This document shows, in pieces, positions 14,580 through 23,948 of a DNA stretch of 35,444 nt (positions are counted from its first letter, which is position 1; every line of letters begins with the position of its first letter). The position numbers were made by a program, and so were the translations under genes. Source of the DNA: Candidatus Segetimicrobium genomatis (GTDB lineage Bacteria; Sysuimicrobiota; Sysuimicrobiia; Sysuimicrobiales; Kaftiobacteriaceae); assembly GCA_005888595.1 (NCBI GenBank), contig VBAL01000010.1, positions 22,002 to 57,445 of the forward strand, given 5' to 3'. The notes under the pieces were generated by a model. That model did no database searches and was not told where the DNA came from. It saw nothing but the letters and a program-made list of their open reading frames with translations.

Positions 14580-17360
14580 ATGAGCCTGGAAGCCTACCGG
14601 CGCAAACGCAAATTTCAGCAGACCCCGGAACCCGCGGGCCGTCCCAAGAAGCCCGGCGCGACATCGCGCTCCCGACCGCCGCGGTTTGTCGTCCAGGAGC
14701 ATCATGCGACCAGACGGCATTGGGACTTCCGGCTGGAGATGGCTGCGGTCTTGAAATCGTGGGCTGTTCCCAAGGGACCCACCTACGACCCGGATGAGAA
14801 ACGACTCGCGGTGCCGGTCGAAGATCATCCCATCGACTACATGGAGTTCGAGGGGGTGATCCCCGAGGGCAACTACGGCGCGGGGACGGTGATGGTCTGG
14901 GACCTGGGTACGTACGAGGTGGTGGAAGGCGATCCGGAACAGGCGTACGCAAATGGGAAGCTGACCCTGATTCTGCATGGTCACCGATTGCGGGGTGAGT
15001 TCCACCTCGTCCGGACCAAGATGGGCGGCGCGGTGCAGTGGTTGATGTTCAAGAAACGCGACGCCGACGCCGTCGTGGGCTGGACCCTGCCCGAACCCTC
15101 GACATCGGTGAAGACGGGGAGGACGATCGAACAAATTCGTGCGGACGCCGGGGCACAGTGGTCATCGGGGAACCCCCGCGCTGGCTCGACGCGGAGCATG
15201 AAAACGAAGGCAGTTTCCGCGCGGACACGAAAGACGCTGCACGCTCTCAAACTCCATACGCCGGGAAAGGATCCGTACCCGCGTGACATCAAACCGATGC
15301 TGGCCAGGCTGGTCAACGCCCCCTTCGATGATCCGGCGTGGCTGTTCGAGATCAAGTGGGACGGTGTACGCGCGATGGCGTTCCTTCGCCATAACGGACC
15401 TCGGCGCGAGGTCACCCTCCGGAGTCGCGGAGGGATGACTCTCAACGCGCAGTTCCCGGAGGTGGTGGAGGGACTCTACGGTCAAAACCTCCCCGATGTG
15501 ATTCTGGACGGGGAAATCGTCGCGCTGGATACTGGTGGTCGCGCGCACTTTCAGTTGCTGCAATCCCGCTTCCATGGGGGGAACGGCAGCCGGCCCGGAC
15601 CCGCTCCTCTCATTGCCTACTACGCGTTCGACGTCCTGTACTTCAACGGCCACCGCCTGCTCGACTGGCCGCTCGCCGACCGCCGGCAGGTGCTGGATTC
15701 GGTGCTCCATCCCACCCAGGTGATCCGCGTTTCGGAGGCCGTACCCGAGCACGGCATCGCGTTCTACCGGGCTGCGCAAGACCTGGGAGTGGAAGGCATT
15801 GTCGCCAAGCGCCGCGACGCGCCCTACAGGCCTGGCGAACGCGCGAAAACCTGGCTGAAGATCAAAGTGACACAGCGGATGGAAGCGGTGATCGGCGGAT
15901 TCACCCGCGGTCGCGGGGCCCGGGCGAAGACCTTCGGCGCGGTGTTACTCGGCGTGTACGATGCGGCGGGCCATCTGCAGTACATTGGGCATTGCGGCGG
16001 CGGTTTCACCGATGCAGAGCTCCGGCGCCTCGCGACTCTGCTGCAGGCCCGGGTTGAGGCGGTCTGCCCCTTCGCGCAGGTACCCCCATCCAATGATGTC
16101 GCGACCTGGGTCCGGCCGGAACTGGTGATGGAAGTGGAGTATGCGGGGTGGACGAATGATGGGCTGCTGCGGGTCCCCGTGTTTAAAGGGCTACGAACCG
16201 ACAAGCCGGCGCGCGACGTCACACTCGAACTGCCGGAAGCGCGGAACCCCCCACGCTCGCTTCGCGAGCTCGGGGCGGAGCGCGGAGACGGGGAAACGCG
16301 GATCACCGACCAGGCTCCAGGCCCCAGGCCCGAGGCCCGCGCGCCTGCCGGGCATCTCGATGGCGCACCGGCCGGCGTCGAATTTACCAACCTCGAAAAA
16401 ATCTTCTGGCCGCAGCGAGGATACACGAAGGGCGATCTCATTCGCTACTACCTGGAGGTCGCCCCGCAGATCCTCCCCCACCTGCGAGATCGCCCGGTCA
16501 CGCTCCGCCGCTTCCCAAATGGCATCGCGGGCGAGAGTTTCTACCAGAAGGACTATCCCGATGCGCCGCCATTTGTGGAGACGGTGCGCATCTGGACCGA
16601 GAGCGAAAAGAAAACGCTGGTCGCCCCTCTCTGTAATAATCTGGAGACGCTCACCTGGCTGGCGCAGCTCGCCAACATCGAGATCCACACCTGGTTCAGC
16701 CGCACCACCCCGGTCAGGCGCGCCGAACGGGCGGGCACGGCGGGAACGGTGTTTGCCGCCTCTGAACAGGCGCTGCGCGCCAGCACGCTCAACCGGCCGG
16801 ACTACGTCGTCTTCGACGTCGATCCATACCTCTTCCCCGACAACAAGCTCCCGCAGCGCAAGGGCGAGAAGGACCCCGACTATTCCCGCCGCGGGTTCGA
16901 CGCGGCGACCGAAGCGGCGCTGCTGTTGCGGGACGTGCTGAAACGGCTCAAACTGGACGGATTCGTGAAGACGTCGGGGAAGACTGGTCTGCACCTGTTC
17001 GTGCCGATCGTGCGGCGGTACACGTTTGAGCAGACCCACGCCTTTGCGAAAACCGTCACGCAATATCTCGAAAGTCTCCACCCCCACAGGGTCACTACGG
17101 CATGGGCGGCAGAACAGCGAGTGGGGAAGGTTTTCCTCGACTACAACCAGAACCGGCTGGGCGCAACGCTGGCCAGCGCGTACAGTGTGCGGCCCACACC
17201 GGAGGCCACGGTCTCCCTGCCCCTCACGTGGAAGGAGCTAGAGCGCGGATTGGATCCGCTGGCGTACACCCTCGGGACTGTGCCGGCGTTGATGAAGAGG
17301 CGCAAGGATCCCTGGCGGGACCTGCTCTCAAAGCCTCAGCTGCTCGAGAAGCAACTCTAA
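14580..17360 (+). CDS. ligD: Multifunctional ATP-dependent DNA ligase LigD (phosphoesterase-ligase-polymerase)
   Basis: A 926-residue NHEJ repair enzyme with three domains in the Pseudomonas-type order. The N-terminal 3'-phosphoesterase domain (about 35-165) contains VVQEHHATRRHWDFRLE and EGVIPEGNYGAG. The ATP-dependent ligase domain (about 236-555) has nucleotidyl-lysine K259 in EIKWDGVR, DGEIVALD and WLKIKV. The primase-polymerase domain (about 600-910) has catalytic Asp746/Asp748 in FDVDPY and SGKTGLHLFVP. It would process, fill and seal Ku-bound ends. A GTG at 14574 is the alternative start; neither start has a clear RBS. It is divergent from the VOC gene by 80 nt. The linkers (about 170-230 and 560-598) are low-complexity, rich in Arg/Ala/Pro. 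Confidence 0.96.
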   Translation: MSLEAYRRKRKFQQTPEPAGRPKKPGATSRSRPPRFVVQEHHATRRHWDFRLEMAAVLKSWAVPKGPTYDPDEKRLAVPVEDHPIDYMEFEGVIPEGNYGAGTVMVWDLGTYEVVEGDPEQAYANGKLTLILHGHRLRGEFHLVRTKMGGAVQWLMFKKRDADAVVGWTLPEPSTSVKTGRTIEQIRADAGAQWSSGNPRAGSTRSMKTKAVSARTRKTLHALKLHTPGKDPYPRDIKPMLARLVNAPFDDPAWLFEIKWDGVRAMAFLRHNGPRREVTLRSRGGMTLNAQFPEVVEGLYGQNLPDVILDGEIVALDTGGRAHFQLLQSRFHGGNGSRPGPAPLIAYYAFDVLYFNGHRLLDWPLADRRQVLDSVLHPTQVIRVSEAVPEHGIAFYRAAQDLGVEGIVAKRRDAPYRPGERAKTWLKIKVTQRMEAVIGGFTRGRGARAKTFGAVLLGVYDAAGHLQYIGHCGGGFTDAELRRLATLLQARVEAVCPFAQVPPSNDVATWVRPELVMEVEYAGWTNDGLLRVPVFKGLRTDKPARDVTLELPEARNPPRSLRELGAERGDGETRITDQAPGPRPEARAPAGHLDGAPAGVEFTNLEKIFWPQRGYTKGDLIRYYLEVAPQILPHLRDRPVTLRRFPNGIAGESFYQKDYPDAPPFVETVRIWTESEKKTLVAPLCNNLETLTWLAQLANIEIHTWFSRTTPVRRAERAGTAGTVFAASEQALRASTLNRPDYVVFDVDPYLFPDNKLPQRKGEKDPDYSRRGFDAATEAALLLRDVLKRLKLDGFVKTSGKTGLHLFVPIVRRYTFEQTHAFAKTVTQYLESLHPHRVTTAWAAEQRVGKVFLDYNQNRLGATLASAYSVRPTPEATVSLPLTWKELERGLDPLAYTLGTVPALMKRRKDPWRDLLSKPQLLEKQL

Positions 17361-17410
17361 CAGGAAATCACCAGAATCCATTCGCCAAACCCTTTCCCTC
17401 GATCGCGGCA

Positions 17411-17474
17411 ACTGGTGACTGGCAACTGGCTGCTGGTCACTGGCTCCGTTACGGGCTACTGATCACTGGCTACG
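17411..17474. repeat. CTGGTGACTGGC-type degenerate short repeats
   Basis: Imperfect copies of ACTGGTGACTGGCA, CTGGTCACTGGC and CTGATCACTGGC follow one another between ligD and rdgB and run into the last codons of rdgB. The same words occur in inverted orientation at 14050-14070, where the DUF72 gene ends. These look like a family of simple intergenic repeats that extend gene 3' ends. Confidence 0.6.
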
Positions 17475-18187
17475 GTAGTTTCCCCTATCGCCAGCTGGCG
17501 AAGATACACTCGCGCGGCAGCCATCGCCCGGGCCCGATGACTGATCCGGTTCTTCACTGCCATCGGGAGCTGCGCCATCGTCTTGCCGTACTCCGGGACA
17601 AGAAAGATCGGGTCGTACCCGAACCCGTGCGATCCGCGCGGCGCTGCCGCGATCTGACCCTCACAAATCCCTTCAAACGTCCGCACCGCGCCTTCCGGTG
17701 TGGCGACTGCCACCACCGCGCGGTATCGGGCGGTGCGTGATCTGGCTGGCACATCTGCCAGGAGTTTAAGAATCCGCGCGTTGCGCGCGGTATCGGAGAT
17801 CCCCTCGCCCAGGAAACGGCGGGAGTGAGGACCGGGGGCGCCTTGCAGCGCGTCGATCTCGATCCCCGAATCGTCTGCCACGGCCACGCGGCGTGTCAGC
17901 CGCGCCACCGCCAGGGCCTTGCTGATCGCGTTTTCCGTATAGGTCAAACCGTCTTCTTGCAGATCCCGAATCTGCGGGAAGGCATGCAGTGTGTACACCT
18001 GCAACGGGAGATCCCGGAGCAGGTCGAGCAACTCACGCACCTTGCCTGGGTTGCGGGTCGCCAGGACGACCTCCAACGCACCGGAGGGCGGCGCAGACTG
18101 GGCGGCCGGGCGCGCGCGGAGCCGGGACGGTCTCGACCGCCGGGTGCGCGTGGGCCTGGAGCGAACTCTGCGCGACGTTTTGGCCAT
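17456..18187 (-). CDS. rdgB: XTP/dITP diphosphatase (RdgB/HAM1)
   Basis: A 243-residue house-cleaning nucleotide pyrophosphatase that hydrolyses dITP and XTP to monophosphates, keeping deaminated purines out of DNA. Family motifs are all present: LATRNPGKVREL, YTENAISKA, VADDSGIEIDAL, GSHGFGYDPIF and the terminal NRISHRARA. An N-terminal extension of about 38 residues, rich in Arg/Pro/Ala, precedes the usual start. A TTG just before VVLATRN is an alternative start but has no RBS. The last few residues (TTVASDQ) are encoded by the CTGGTGACTGG-type repeat. It lies 23 nt after rph on the same strand, a common pairing. Confidence 0.93.
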   Translation of the reverse strand: MAKTSRRVRSRPTRTRRSRPSRLRARPAAQSAPPSGALEVVLATRNPGKVRELLDLLRDLPLQVYTLHAFPQIRDLQEDGLTYTENAISKALAVARLTRRVAVADDSGIEIDALQGAPGPHSRRFLGEGISDTARNARILKLLADVPARSRTARYRAVVAVATPEGAVRTFEGICEGQIAAAPRGSHGFGYDPIFLVPEYGKTMAQLPMAVKNRISHRARAMAAARVYLRQLAIGETTVASDQ

Positions 18188-18210
18188 GGCCGGTAGACAC
18201 CCCCGCGCAC

Positions 18211-18945
18211 TTAGCGCCTAGCCACTGAGGCGACGTCGGCCAGCGCGTCTTTCTGGAAGGTGATCAGCCGATGGATCCCCGCCTCGGCGAGACCCAGCAG
18301 TTGCAGCATCTCATCGCGGGTGAACGGCAACCCCTCTGCCGTCCCCTGCACTTCGACGATCCGGCCCGTCTCCGTCATCACCACATTCATATCTACACGG
18401 GCGCGCGAGTCCTCCGCAAAACTGAGGTCCAGCACCGCCTGCCCCTCCACGAAGCCTGCGCTGGTGGCGGCGAGAAATTCCCGCAGTGGCCAGACGGTAA
18501 TCATCCCGGTGGAGCGCAGCACATGCAGGGCATCGACCAGCGCGACGAACGCGCCCGTAATCGCCGCGGTCCGGGTGCCGCCGTCTGCCTGAATGACGTC
18601 GCAGTCGATCCAGATCGTCCGCTCACCAAGCTTCTCCATGTCGACGGCCGCTCGCAGCGACCGGCCTACCAGCCGCTGGATCTCCTGCACCCGGCCCCCC
18701 GGCCGGCTGGCCTCGCGAGGGTTGCGCTCTTGCGTGGCGCGGGGAATCATTCCGTACTCTGCCGTGATCCAGCCCTGTCCCGCACCCCGCAGCCATGGCG
18801 GTACCCGTTCTTCGATGCTTGCCGCGCAGACCACGCGCGTGTCCCCCAGCTCGATGAGCACCGACCCCTCGGCATACTTCAGATAACGTCGCGTGATCTT
18901 TACCGACCGCAGCTCATCGGGCCGGCGACCGTCTGGCCGGGGCAT
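18211..18945 (-). CDS. rph: Ribonuclease PH
   Basis: A 244-residue phosphorolytic 3'-5' exoribonuclease that trims tRNA precursors. It begins with [13 protein letters not shown], the canonical N-terminus. It contains the phosphate-binding and active-site patterns [14 protein letters not shown] and [15 protein letters not shown], and then [19 protein letters not shown]. Length and order are normal. It starts 5 nt after the metallo-hydrolase stop and precedes rdgB, which indicates one transcript. Confidence 0.96.
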   Translation of the reverse strand: MPRPDGRRPDELRSVKITRRYLKYAEGSVLIELGDTRVVCAASIEERVPPWLRGAGQGWITAEYGMIPRATQERNPREASRPGGRVQEIQRLVGRSLRAAVDMEKLGERTIWIDCDVIQADGGTRTAAITGAFVALVDALHVLRSTGMITVWPLREFLAATSAGFVEGQAVLDLSFAEDSRARVDMNVVMTETGRIVEVQGTAEGLPFTRDEMLQLLGLAEAGIHRLITFQKDALADVASVARR

Positions 18946-18950
18946 TCCGC

Positions 18951-19712
18951 TTACACCTCGTAGGTGACGCCTTCATCGGCAACCCGGACGTCGCCGAACT
19001 CTTTCGCTGCAGCCGCAGATGACTCCTTGACGGCGTGCCGCGGAGTGAAAAAGTGGGTCAGCATCAACCGTTGTACGCCAGCGCGCTGGGCGGCGGCTCC
19101 GGCCATGCCGCCGGTGAGGTGTCCCAACTGACCGCTGAGATGCTCATCGCCTTCCATCAGCGTGGATTCGCATAGGAACAAGTCGCACCCCGCCGCAAGG
19201 CGTTCCAGTGCCTCGCACGGTCCGGTGTCGGCGCTGTACACTAGACGGCGGCCGCCGGCGCTGACTTCGACTCCATGACAGGGCATGGGATGGGACGTTA
19301 AGACAAACCGCAGCCGTACCCCGCCGGCATTTCCGACCCCGTCCTCCAGCGCGCGGAACGTGAACCCCGCGGTGAACTCCTGGCGTGACTCTGGCTTCGG
19401 CAGGCAGGCGGCCAGATAGCCGGCCGCACCGGCCGGCGCGAACAGCAGCACCGGGATTGGCGGGGGATCGGGCAACCGGCCGTACGCCAGCTCGTTGCGC
19501 AGCGGATAGATATCCGTGAAGTGATCGGGATGCAGGTGGGAAATGACGATCGCGTTGAGGTCAAACGCCGTCCCGAACCTGTGCAGGCTGCTGACCACCC
19601 CCGAGCCGCAATCCAGCAGGATGCGTACACCGTCCGCCTCGACCAGGTAGCCGGGGCAGGCACCTCCGGCCGGCGGGTATGGGGACCACTTGCCCAGGAT
19701 GGTGAGCTTCAT
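18951..19712 (-). CDS. Metallo-beta-lactamase-fold hydrolase (RNase Z-like)
   Basis: A 253-residue single-domain hydrolase. It opens [13 protein letters not shown] and has LLDCGSG, the metal motif [10 protein letters not shown] (HxHxDH), a later His in [10 protein letters not shown] and [14 protein letters not shown], and a final LTHFFTPRH. This pattern fits the RNase Z/ElaC-like or arylsulfatase-like branch of the superfamily. A role in tRNA 3' processing would suit its place before rph, but the exosite arm of true RNase Z is not evident. The substrate is therefore open. It is separated from the upstream amidase by a gap filled with heptamer repeats. Confidence 0.85.
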   Translation of the reverse strand: MKLTILGKWSPYPPAGGACPGYLVEADGVRILLDCGSGVVSSLHRFGTAFDLNAIVISHLHPDHFTDIYPLRNELAYGRLPDPPPIPVLLFAPAGAAGYLAACLPKPESRQEFTAGFTFRALEDGVGNAGGVRLRFVLTSHPMPCHGVEVSAGGRRLVYSADTGPCEALERLAAGCDLFLCESTLMEGDEHLSGQLGHLTGGMAGAAAQRAGVQRLMLTHFFTPRHAVKESSAAAAKEFGDVRVADEGVTYEV

Positions 19713-19736
19713 CAGACGTGATGTCGTCTCACGCGA

Positions 19737-19852
19737 AGAACGCAGATGGCAGAACGCAGAGCGCAGAGATCATGGACGATCCGTCTGCGATCTGGGTTCC
19801 GCATTCCGCGTTGTCTATTCTGCGTTCTGTGTTCTGCGTTCTGCGTTCTGCG
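19737..19852. repeat. Heptamer tandem repeat (TTCTGCG x5) with inverted partner
   Basis: Five head-to-tail 7-mers (TTCTGCG, once TTCTGTG) occupy 19818-19852, directly before the amidase stop codon. An opposite-strand version (AGAACGCAGA, GAACGCAGATGG) lies at 19737-19769. The two blocks can pair into a long imperfect hairpin in the amidase-hydrolase intergenic RNA. No gene is present. Confidence 0.8.
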
Positions 19853-21538
19853 TCAAGGCGCCTGCTGGGGCACGGGGTAGATAGCAAGAAACCGGACGAT
19901 GCCATGGTGTACGGCCTCCGCCACATGCTGGCGGAAAGCCTGGTCGCGCAGCCGCAACTCGTCGTCGGCGTGCGAGATGAAGGCGGTTTCCACCAGCACC
20001 GATGGAATGTCGTTATCGCGAAGCACGACGAAGTTCGCAGTCTTGATACCCCGGCTGGGGATCCCCAGCACCACGCCGAGTTCATCCTGGATCATCTGGG
20101 CCAGCACAAGGCTCTGCGGGGTGAGAAAGAACGTCTCCGTGCCGTTGACGGCCGCACGCGGAGAGGCGTTGGCGTGAATGCTCACGTAGATCGTGGAGCC
20201 GCTCTCTCGTGCCACCCGCGGCCGGTCGGCCAAATCCACGGTCGTGTCGCTGTCACGAATCATCAGCACGCGGATCCCGTCGTGCGCAAGTAGATCGCGG
20301 ACGCGCAGCGCGATGTCGAGTACCACATCGGCCTCGCGCAATCCACTCGGCCCGACCGCTCCGGGATCCTCTCCTCCGTGCCCCGGATCGATGGCCACCA
20401 AGTGTCCGCGGGCCGCCGTGTTCGTGCTCAGGTCGATGGTCAGCCGGCCGGCCGACTGGTTGATGATGTAATTGAGCTTTCGTTTCAGGGTCACCACGAT
20501 GCGGGTTACCGGCGGCCGGGCCGTGAACTGCGCCGCACGGACGGCGACGACCGACGTGCCGTCCACGCTGATCTCGCGCTTCACAGGGATGAAGACCGCA
20601 TTCTGCACGTCGATCGCCAGGCGGTCGGGGAACATGAACTCGCGAATCTTGTAGTCCATCGACCCTGTGCTGTCCACGGTAATGCGGCCGGCCTGGCCAT
20701 CGGGCTGGAAGGACACGCCTGTCACCTTCACCGGGTTGGCACTACGACCGAGCGGGGAGCCCTTCGATGCGCCCTCCGGAGCTTGCCACGGTGCGGACCC
20801 TTTCGGCCGCACCTGGAGGGTAACGAGATAACTCGTCGGCGCCGTGGTGATGCTCACCTCGACGGGCTGGTTCAAATCAAAGACCATCCGCGAGACATAC
20901 GGCTTGACCTGAAACTGCGCGGTGCGGATTCGATCCACGCCGGCGTCGCTGACCGCGTACAAGCGCTCCTGCGTGCGCAGCGTGGCGTTGATGAAATCCA
21001 CCACCAGCCGGTCCGGATTGCTGATGACGTTTGTCTCGACCTGCATGGGACCGGTGGCATCCACGGCAACTTGCAGGGCGCCGGCGGAAACCTGCGGGGT
21101 GATCCCCGTGATCTGAGAATTCACAAATACGGCGCGGTCGGTCTCATCGAATCGTGCCCATGCGCCCAGCAGCGCAAAGGTCGCCTGCACCGGCACAAAG
21201 ACCTGGGAGCCGAGCAGGGCCGGGGCCACCGGCAGGGACCTGGGCTGTCCGTTGACAAGCGCGGCGGTTTCGTTCAGCCAGAATACTACCGTGGTACGGA
21301 CGCGGTTGGTGACCACGATGGATCGATCGGTTTCATAGAATGCAGCAATGGCTCCCATGGGCTCAAAGAGCCCGGCAATGGGAGCCATAACCTGCCCGTT
21401 GAAGACCACGGCAGGCACGGCGAGCGGCACGTCGACGCCATTAACAACCACCTTCACTCCGGCGGCCTGGCCGGCGGCTGAACCCGCCAGCATCCAGGAC
21501 GCGGCCACCGCCAGGAGTGCGGCTGCGACGAACTTCAT
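19853..21538 (-). CDS. N-acetylmuramoyl-L-alanine amidase with stalk and AMIN domains
   Basis: A 561-residue exported peptidoglycan hydrolase that cleaves the bond between MurNAc and the stem peptide. A signal peptide (about 1-26) is followed by a copper-amine-oxidase-N-like stalk domain (about 28-142), recognised by VVNGVDVPL, VFVPVQATFALLGA and ETDRAVFV. Two AMIN-type cell-wall-targeting domains follow (about 150-243 and 270-372). The C-terminal Amidase_3 domain (about 380-553) has Zn ligands and catalytic residues His387 (DPGHGGED), Glu402 (GLREADVVLD), His455 (SIHANAS) and Glu518 (LVETAFIS). The stalk plus AMIN plus Amidase_3 arrangement is typical of Firmicutes-like lineages. It heads a minus-strand run with the hydrolase, rph and rdgB. 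Confidence 0.95.
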   Translation of the reverse strand: MKFVAAALLAVAASWMLAGSAAGQAAGVKVVVNGVDVPLAVPAVVFNGQVMAPIAGLFEPMGAIAAFYETDRSIVVTNRVRTTVVFWLNETAALVNGQPRSLPVAPALLGSQVFVPVQATFALLGAWARFDETDRAVFVNSQITGITPQVSAGALQVAVDATGPMQVETNVISNPDRLVVDFINATLRTQERLYAVSDAGVDRIRTAQFQVKPYVSRMVFDLNQPVEVSITTAPTSYLVTLQVRPKGSAPWQAPEGASKGSPLGRSANPVKVTGVSFQPDGQAGRITVDSTGSMDYKIREFMFPDRLAIDVQNAVFIPVKREISVDGTSVVAVRAAQFTARPPVTRIVVTLKRKLNYIINQSAGRLTIDLSTNTAARGHLVAIDPGHGGEDPGAVGPSGLREADVVLDIALRVRDLLAHDGIRVLMIRDSDTTVDLADRPRVARESGSTIYVSIHANASPRAAVNGTETFFLTPQSLVLAQMIQDELGVVLGIPSRGIKTANFVVLRDNDIPSVLVETAFISHADDELRLRDQAFRQHVAEAVHHGIVRFLAIYPVPQQAP

Positions 21539-21852
21539 GCGCTACCTCAACGTACGCACACCACCTGCCGTTCCCGTGGAATGGCTTCCTTATACCGCCT
21601 CTCCCGAGTCCACACTGTTTCGCGCCACCCATCCGTTACCCCTGCGGCGGGAGATTGAACGCGTCACGTGGAAAAAGTGAGCGGCGATCTCGGTACCATC
21701 TTCGGTATGATCCATATCCTGCAAAGCCGTGGCCATATCGTGTGGGTGCGCCTGTGGGAGACCCCATATCTCGTACCGGCCTCCGGCGATACGAGATCGT
21801 GATGCCCGTCGAATAGTTCATGGCCAGAAGACCACGGAAGGGAGCGTGCTCC
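21539..21852. other. Divergent intergenic region with a small hairpin
   Basis: The 314-nt gap lies between the divergent amidase and dienelactone-hydrolase-like genes, so promoters for both must lie here. I could not identify a convincing -35/-10 pair. A hairpin with perfect 8-bp arms, ATCTCGTA (21768-21775) and TACGAGAT (21790-21797), whose loop contains CCGG twice, lies 55 nt before the downstream start and could be an operator or leader structure. Confidence 0.4.
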
Positions 21853-22785
21853 ATGGGTGACCTTGAGCGCTACATCGTCGAGGAGTGGGCGGAGGATTAC
21901 CGGGATGGACGCCTCAACCGCCGCGAGTTCCTGCGCCGCGTCGCGCTGATGGCCGGCGGGACAGCAGTGGCACTGCCGGTACTCCGGCAGTTGGGTGTGG
22001 GAGCGACATTGGAGGAGATCAGTGCGGCGACGGCGCAGACGCCGGTGGTTGTAGCACAGGCCGCGGGCGTGGCGGTACCGCCGGACGATCCGTCGTTAGA
22101 AGGCGGAATGGTGACATTCCCGATGGGTGCCGTCACCGTCTCGGCTTATCTGGCGCGGCCGAAGTTCAGAGGCCCGGCGCCGGGCGCCGTGGTCATCCAC
22201 GAGAACCGGGGTCTGCTGGAGCACTTTAAGGACGTGTGCCGGCGCCTGGCCAAGTTGGGCTACGTCGCGCTCACGGTCGATCTGGCGTCCGCCGAGGGCG
22301 GCACCGCGAAATACTCGGACCTGGCCCAGGTCACCGCGATCCTGGGCCGTACTCCCCCCGAGCAACTCGTGGCGATGCTCAATGCCGGCGTCGCGTATCT
22401 ACAGGGGCTGCCCAGCGTGCGCAAGGATCGTATCGGCGTGGTAGGTTTTTGTTTTGGCGGTGGAATGACCTGGCGGCTGGCCACCAGCAACTCCAGCGTC
22501 CGCGCGGCCGTTCCATTCTACGGACCGAACCCGCCGCTGGAAGACGTTCCAAAGATCAGGGCCGCCGTGCTGGCCATCTACGGCGAGCTAGACACACGCA
22601 TCGACGCCGGCATTCCGGCGATTCGAGAGGCGATGCAGCGGGCCGGCATCACGCACGAGATCGTCATCTATCCCGGTGCCAACCACGCCTTCTTCAACGA
22701 CACCGGTGACCGCTACCATGAAACGTCGGCGAAGGACGCCTGGCGGCGCACGGTGGCCTGGTTCGAGCGGTATCTGAAGCAGTAG
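21853..22785 (+). CDS. Tat-exported dienelactone hydrolase family protein
   Basis: A 310-residue alpha/beta hydrolase. The N-terminus has a twin-arginine motif (NRREFLRRVALMAGG, about residues 22-36) before a hydrophobic stretch, so export in folded form is likely. The hydrolase domain (about 85-310) has the dienelactone hydrolase marks: HENRGL for the Glu that gates the nucleophile, GFCFGGGMT with Cys as nucleophile, and the Asp and His of GELDTRID and GANHAFFND. The true substrate is unknown; the family covers many ester and lactone substrates. I chose the ATG at 21853 (GGGAG upstream) instead of 21820. It ends 2 nt before the convergent YibE/F gene. Confidence 0.9.
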   Translation: MGDLERYIVEEWAEDYRDGRLNRREFLRRVALMAGGTAVALPVLRQLGVGATLEEISAATAQTPVVVAQAAGVAVPPDDPSLEGGMVTFPMGAVTVSAYLARPKFRGPAPGAVVIHENRGLLEHFKDVCRRLAKLGYVALTVDLASAEGGTAKYSDLAQVTAILGRTPPEQLVAMLNAGVAYLQGLPSVRKDRIGVVGFCFGGGMTWRLATSNSSVRAAVPFYGPNPPLEDVPKIRAAVLAIYGELDTRIDAGIPAIREAMQRAGITHEIVIYPGANHAFFNDTGDRYHETSAKDAWRRTVAWFERYLKQ

Positions 22786-22787
22786 CT

Positions 22788-23948
22788 CTACGGCCGGACC
22801 TGTCCGACGCCACGCCCGAGCACATATGCGGCCATCTGGGTCGTGATGGGGACCGCCAGAATCAAGGCGATGCTGCCGACCAGCGTCCGCACGATTTCTT
22901 CCGCCACAAATTCGCTGCTCAGCGTTACCCATAATGGCTGGTAGGTGTTGATGGTGAAGAGAATGAACAACGGGAGCGAAGCACCCGCGTATGCCAAGAA
23001 CAGGGTGTTCACCAGCGAGGTGATGTGTTCGGTTCCCACCGATCGCCCGCGTTGGTACAATTCGCGGACGGGCAGAGCTGGATTCGCCTTATGGATCTCA
23101 TCGACAGCAGCGGCCTGACCTGTCGTGATGTCGTCCAGCACGCCCACCGCCCCGAGGATGATGCCACCTAACAATAACCCCCTTAGGTTCACCTGTTTCA
23201 GCAGACCCAGTTGCAGGTAAAACGCTTCCTCTGTGCCGGAGCCGAAGAGCCTGGCCACTGAGACCGCGGCGGCGGCCAGGAACGCCGAGAGCGTGAGGGT
23301 GATCAGCGTGCTGGCCACGGCGATCGACGTTCTCCGGCTGAATCCGTGCGCCAGGTAGATCGAAGCAACCGCGATCACCAGCGCCCCCAGGACGCTGACC
23401 AGCAGCGGACTGGCACCCGAGAGGATCCCGGGCACAACGAACTCCGCGAGCACGACCACGGTAATCCCGAGCCCCACCAGAGAGGTCACTCCCCGCAGGC
23501 GGCCCAGCAGAACGGCCAGGGCGACAAACACTGCGGCGATGAACGCGAGAGGCCGACTCCGGTCGCGATCGGCGACAAAGTACGTCTGATCGGGCGGAGG
23601 AGACTTGACCACGATGACAGCATCACCTGGGCGCAGAGCTTGCCCCGCGCCGCCGGCCACGACGGCGCTGAACTCCGCGCGGACCCGTTCTCTACTCCCA
23701 CCGGCGGTGGCAATCTCCACCAGGACAATTTGTTGCAGCTGGGGAGAGCCGACGACCTCGCCGACACGTTCTCCGATGATCTCCACCACTTTCCCTCGGA
23801 AGAACTGATCCGGCGGCACCGACTCAGTAAACGGCGGAAGGGGACTTGGTGTGGGCTCCTGCGCTGGGACAGCGTGCGCCCATCCGAGCGTGAGGGCAGC
23901 GACGAGAAGCGTGCCGATCACTACTCGGAAAGACCGCACACTGGTCAT
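22788..23948 (-). CDS. YibE/F family membrane protein
   Basis: A 386-residue protein. A signal peptide (about 1-30) is followed by a small soluble beta domain (about 50-125: FFRGKVVEIIGERVGE, GDAVIVVKSPP). Seven or eight membrane helices then contain the family signature GAVGVLDDITTGQAAAVDEI and the GTEHITSLVNTLFLAYAG segment. YibE/F proteins have no firmly assigned function. Here the start codon overlaps the stop of the zinc permease gene by 4 nt, so the protein is translationally coupled to the Zur-controlled operon. This hints at a role in zinc handling. It is the last gene of that operon. Confidence 0.88.
   Translation of the reverse strand: MTSVRSFRVVIGTLLVAALTLGWAHAVPAQEPTPSPLPPFTESVPPDQFFRGKVVEIIGERVGEVVGSPQLQQIVLVEIATAGGSRERVRAEFSAVVAGGAGQALRPGDAVIVVKSPPPDQTYFVADRDRSRPLAFIAAVFVALAVLLGRLRGVTSLVGLGITVVVLAEFVVPGILSGASPLLVSVLGALVIAVASIYLAHGFSRRTSIAVASTLITLTLSAFLAAAAVSVARLFGSGTEEAFYLQLGLLKQVNLRGLLLGGIILGAVGVLDDITTGQAAAVDEIHKANPALPVRELYQRGRSVGTEHITSLVNTLFLAYAGASLPLFILFTINTYQPLWVTLSSEFVAEEIVRTLVGSIALILAVPITTQMAAYVLGRGVGQVRP

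Noticed and set aside
14541-15134. Minus-strand ORFs opposite ligD (also 16191-17087)
   Set aside because: They are shadows of the LigD phosphoesterase and polymerase domains, with no start signals or family motifs.
20378-21481. 367-residue plus-strand ORF opposite the amidase
   Set aside because: It is an antisense artefact with biased His/Asp/Gly/Arg composition. The amidase frame has every catalytic residue.
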